Part shown: positions 60,803-64,000 of the stretch, piece after piece
Position numbering within the stretch: the first letter of the stretch is position 1
How the letters are laid out: the number at the start of each line of letters is the position of its first letter
Assembly (NCBI GenBank): GCA_019914945.1
Contig: CM034107.1
Location: 11,408,001-11,472,000, forward strand
Reading direction: 5' to 3'
Length of the DNA stretch: 64,000 nucleotides
From: Typha latifolia
Taxonomy: Eukaryota > Streptophyta > Magnoliopsida > Poales > Typhaceae
The notes under the pieces: model-generated
Databases searched by the model: none
Told to the model about the DNA's origin: nothing
What the model saw: the letters and a program-made list of their open reading frames with translations, nothing else
Made by a program: the position numbers and the translations under genes

Positions 60803-63111
60803 CTAGAACTTTGCGATTTGCTCAAGTTTGCGGGACTGAAAGAACTTGCAACGACCTTTGCCACTGGATTCGATGTCCTCGCTTTTCCTTTTGTATCCAG
60901 TAAAGCCAACATTGGATAATTTCAATTGCCGCTTGCGGTTGCCATTTCCGGAGCCATCTTCATCAACTTTATCAGATTCCCTAACCACAAAATCATTTTA
61001 AGTAGATCAGCACAAAAGAAAAATGCTGTACAAATTGAAATATAGATGATATCCCAAGAGACTTGCCAGATAACTTCAACAAAATCTTTCAAGTAGGGCG
61101 TGCAGGTTCCCCAGCTGAAGCGAACCAGAGTTGGGAAACCGAACACTGGATGCTTGTGATCATCTAACCATGCTTTGGTCTCTGGATCTGCTCATAGTTC
61201 AAATTATAAACTCATTAGATGACATTTTCACCTACAATAACTATTAATAGTTATGCTTACCCCCTGGATAACCAGATCCAAAGTTCCTATGAATGTTCTC
61301 GCCAGTTTCGTCAAGAATCCAATCACGCAAGGCTCTGTCTCTGGTCACCTGCATTTGCAACGGTCAACATGGAGGAAACTAGGAGCAAAAACTTTGGTGA
61401 CTTTTGTGTTTGGCAACTATTTAAAATTACTAACACAAAGAAAACCTGTAAAATTGCTAACACAAATAAATAATTACTTTAGCAACTATGCTTGCTCCAC
61501 TGACAACTGGATAGATGCTATCAGCTTTTTTTGCAACCACGAACTTAACACCAGGAAATCTTTCAATTAGTTTCATTCTATACTTGTCTGCATCTCCAAC
61601 AGTATCCACATAGACCTTCACTAGGAAAAAGCCAAAATAAGTCATACATGATAGGATTGATGTGGAACAGCTCAATCGGATGACTTACGGATATAATGAT
61701 GCAAAAGATTTACCTCTGTTAACAGAATTCCTATGTCAAGAACCCTGCTCACAAGGCCCATAGCAGAGTTGTGAGATATTTCATTCAAATTTATTTTTGT
61801 CCTGACATTATGTGACAAAAGATCTTATTATAAAGATCCTAGAACTTTTAAATGATTGACCAAGATCACAATGCTAATTATCTACCTCTTTAGCATCTTT
61901 GCTGACAGTTCCCTTGGATCTATGACATCAACTTCCCATCCAATTGAAGTATCAGTTTTTAAACTTTCAAACAGTTCCTCCCTCTTTTCCTCTTTCAAAG
62001 TCTTTGAATCTGTATAAACCCACAGATCAAGATAGTAGTATAATATGCATCTGCCAGCAATCATACTCTACCTGCTCTTCAGAAAAAAAAGAAAAAGAAA
62101 ATCCCTGAAGAGCAATGCATGAAGTGCAAAAAAGTTTCTTGGGAAATTTGTTCACTGGAAATCTTCTTTCTTCATTATTCAAGTTACTCCTTGTCTATCA
62201 ACAGTTTTTCATTCAAATTTCATGCAAAAAAACAAAAAAGTTTTAGCATGTGTCACATTGGGCCTACAAGCTGAAGTAGCTCAGAATCCATCTTTGTGCA
62301 GTTTTCTTGCATATTGCTTATATAAACAACTAATTATCACATCAATAAAGATATCAAGAACCTCCAAGATAAATTTGAGGTGTGCAGCTTAAACAAAGAT
62401 ATCAATCAAATCCATACTACCCATTCGGTACCAGGAATTGAAAGAAGTTAATTTTGCAATCCAGTCTTGGGAGAAACTAAAAGTTACTCCTACAGCGGTT
62501 GAAGGAAAAAACCAAAAAGATTTTGTAAGTACATAATAACATTTAATGCTTTGGCAAGCATTATCTGCCATGAAAACCTAAATCTAGAATGTTAAGGTGA
62601 CAAACTATTGTAGAAGAGCTGCATATATATATATATATATATATATATTCCTCGCTAGGTGGACTTCTTATCCCACGTACATTTTGTTTGAGGATAACAA
62701 GCACGCAAGAATGACAATAAATAAACACCCTAAAGTCGATAACAAATCTAATGTTAGCTTATATGAATCAAACCACCTCTATATCAGATGTGATCGCCCA
62801 GATATGAGCATCTAAATAATCAGCATCAACATAAGAGAAAGAATTCATGACACCTCAAAATAAATCAAACCTGCAAAATTGAGGGTGGCGAGGGTCTCCT
62901 GATAGGAGAGAGCACAATACAAGCAGCCATACACCATGGGACCTGAAAACCCATCGAAATAAAGCATCCATAGATCAAAAAGGTAACAAAAAAAAAAAGG
63001 AAGCAAATTTAGCGCAATAGAAAGGAGACCTAGAACAGGGCCTCTTCCAGCTTCGTCAATGCCCATGATGCATGGCTCGGAAGCCCATTTCGGCAGCGGA
63101 GTAAAACCCAT
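60803..63111 (-). CDS. RNASEH2A: Ribonuclease H2 subunit A (catalytic)
   Basis: Eight exons: 63111-63030, 62942-62871, 62009-61886, 61801-61714, 61615-61478, 61348-61261, 61187-61067 and 60980-60803, in phase to 296 residues. Catalytic acids are visible: Asp19-Glu20 in [14 protein letters not shown], Asp126 in VYVDTVGD and Asp154 in [20 protein letters not shown] and [15 protein letters not shown] are also family hallmarks. The basic C-terminus ends [18 protein letters not shown]. The enzyme, with subunits B and C, cuts RNA-DNA hybrids and removes single ribonucleotides from nuclear DNA. Intron 7 begins with GC rather than GT (TG|GCAAGT). The gene ends about 640 bp from the convergent S14 stop. 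Confidence 0.96.
62626..62649. repeat. (AT)n microsatellite in RNASEH2A intron 2
   Basis: About 12 AT units within the long second intron of the RNase H2 subunit A gene. Confidence 0.85.
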
Positions 63112-63310
63112 CGCCTCCGATTATTCTCTCTCTCTCGTCGCTTTCTCCAACGACGCCAGAAGAAACCCTAGATAGTTTCCCGCCATTTGATCTCTATATT
63201 GAAAATGAGTGGAAGCTTCAGAATTGGGGATTGTGGCCGGTGAACGGCGTGTCCTGTAGCCTGTAGGTCTAATAATGGGCCTTATTCCGTGGCCCAATAG
63301 TAGCTCAATA
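63112..63310 (-). promoter_or_regulatory. RNASEH2A promoter with site II and telo-box motifs
   Basis: AAACCCTAG at 63164-63172 lies about 50 bp upstream of the start codon. GGGCC or GGCCCA cores occur near 63278, 63292 and 63313. This pattern is shared with ribosomal and replication genes and fits expression in proliferating cells. No TATA box is evident. Confidence 0.55.
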
Positions 63311-64000
63311 GTGGCCCAAAAGTCAACTGCATTACTTTGATATTAATTTTTTTAAGAATAATAATATAATAATCTACCCTATTACTCTCCTTCCAAAGAG
63401 ACATTAGAAATTTTTTGCATCAGGTGGACAAAAAATATGAACAAAAGCCAGAAGAGTTTGAAGCCCCCCCTAACGCTGTAAGGAAGGAATCCCAGAAATG
63501 AAGAGCAAAGATTTAGTTAGGTCTCTGTCTGCAACTCCTTATCCTCTACACCAACGTCTTGAAGATAATTTCTGCAACAAAATAGTTTATCCAGAAAGAT
63601 GTTGCATCTTTCTATCTCCATATCCCTCCAATGGGGATAGCAGCTGCTTGTTATTCTTGAGAGAGACTGCTAATAAAGCTACTGCTTGATTGATAATGAT
63701 AGTTGATAGCATATTCTTTGTACAGCCATGCGCATATTCTCTTCTCTTGCAAATTCTCATCCAGTGATAAGGGCCAATGAGAGGATGAGGTCCAGATTGA
63801 TCCATGCAAATCACGAGCACAAACATTTAGGTGGTGGCTATCATTTGCAATCTAGTCGTTGTTGCCTCTTACCAAGGGGATCCAACATCTCCATTATAGC
63901 TTTTCCTAGTCTTGTCAAATCTTTGTCAAAAGATCTATCAAATTATATAATCTAGCTAGTTATCAAGATCCATAAATTAAAACTCTTCATATGTAATATG
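63311..64000. other. Right-edge spacer with no recognised gene
   Basis: Short open frames occur on both strands, but none shows family features. A gene beginning outside the window could have its UTR here. Confidence 0.45.

Overview
This is nuclear DNA of a flowering plant. Genes are split by short AT-rich introns with GT-AG borders, introns and spacers are AT-rich, and microsatellites of the (AT)n, (GA/CT)n, (CA)n and (GAA)n types are common. All recognisable proteins belong to plant families. Several single-exon or first-exon coding regions (F-box, S40-like, PPR start, B3, CAF1-like) are very GC-rich against an AT-rich background. That resembles the GC gradient of monocots, but the species cannot be fixed from this alone.

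Left third (1-23.5 kb): the 3' end of a subtilisin-like protease gene (+), cut by the window edge; a RALF34-type peptide hormone (-); two adjacent broken CAF1 deadenylase-like sequences (-); a decayed IDM1/PHD-type sequence (+); a GIR1-like EAR repressor (-); a 6 kb stretch without recognisable genes; a PPR protein (-) that diverges across about 225 bp from a mitochondrial-type RRM protein (+); and an F-box protein (-).

Middle (23.5-44 kb): a B3-domain repressor with an RLFGVN motif (-), a ten-exon Pro-X carboxypeptidase of family S28 (-), a ten-exon ELM1 mitochondrial fission factor (-), a possible CHORD fragment (+), and a six-exon group J-like bZIP factor with an atypical basic region (+).

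Right third (44-64 kb): a VPS55/LEPROT-like endosomal membrane protein whose first coding exon is not visible (+), an S40-like senescence regulator (-), a divergent ORANGE-like plastid protein with damaged zinc-finger repeats and an intron duplication (+), tRNA-Leu(UAG) (+), cytosolic ribosomal protein S14/uS11 (+), and ribonuclease H2 subunit A (-) with a GC-AG intron.

The genes do not form a pathway or cluster; this is an ordinary euchromatic gene neighbourhood. I reconstructed exon structures by hand from splice-site phase and family similarity; phases close for every multi-exon gene except the 5' ends of the VPS55-like and ORANGE-like genes and the last exons of the B3 gene. I saw no new system of the defence or mobile-element kind. 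The most interesting items are the ORANGE-like paralogue with eroded CxxCxGxG repeats, the paired CAF1 relics lacking the first catalytic motif, and a pair of MITE-like inverted-repeat elements.
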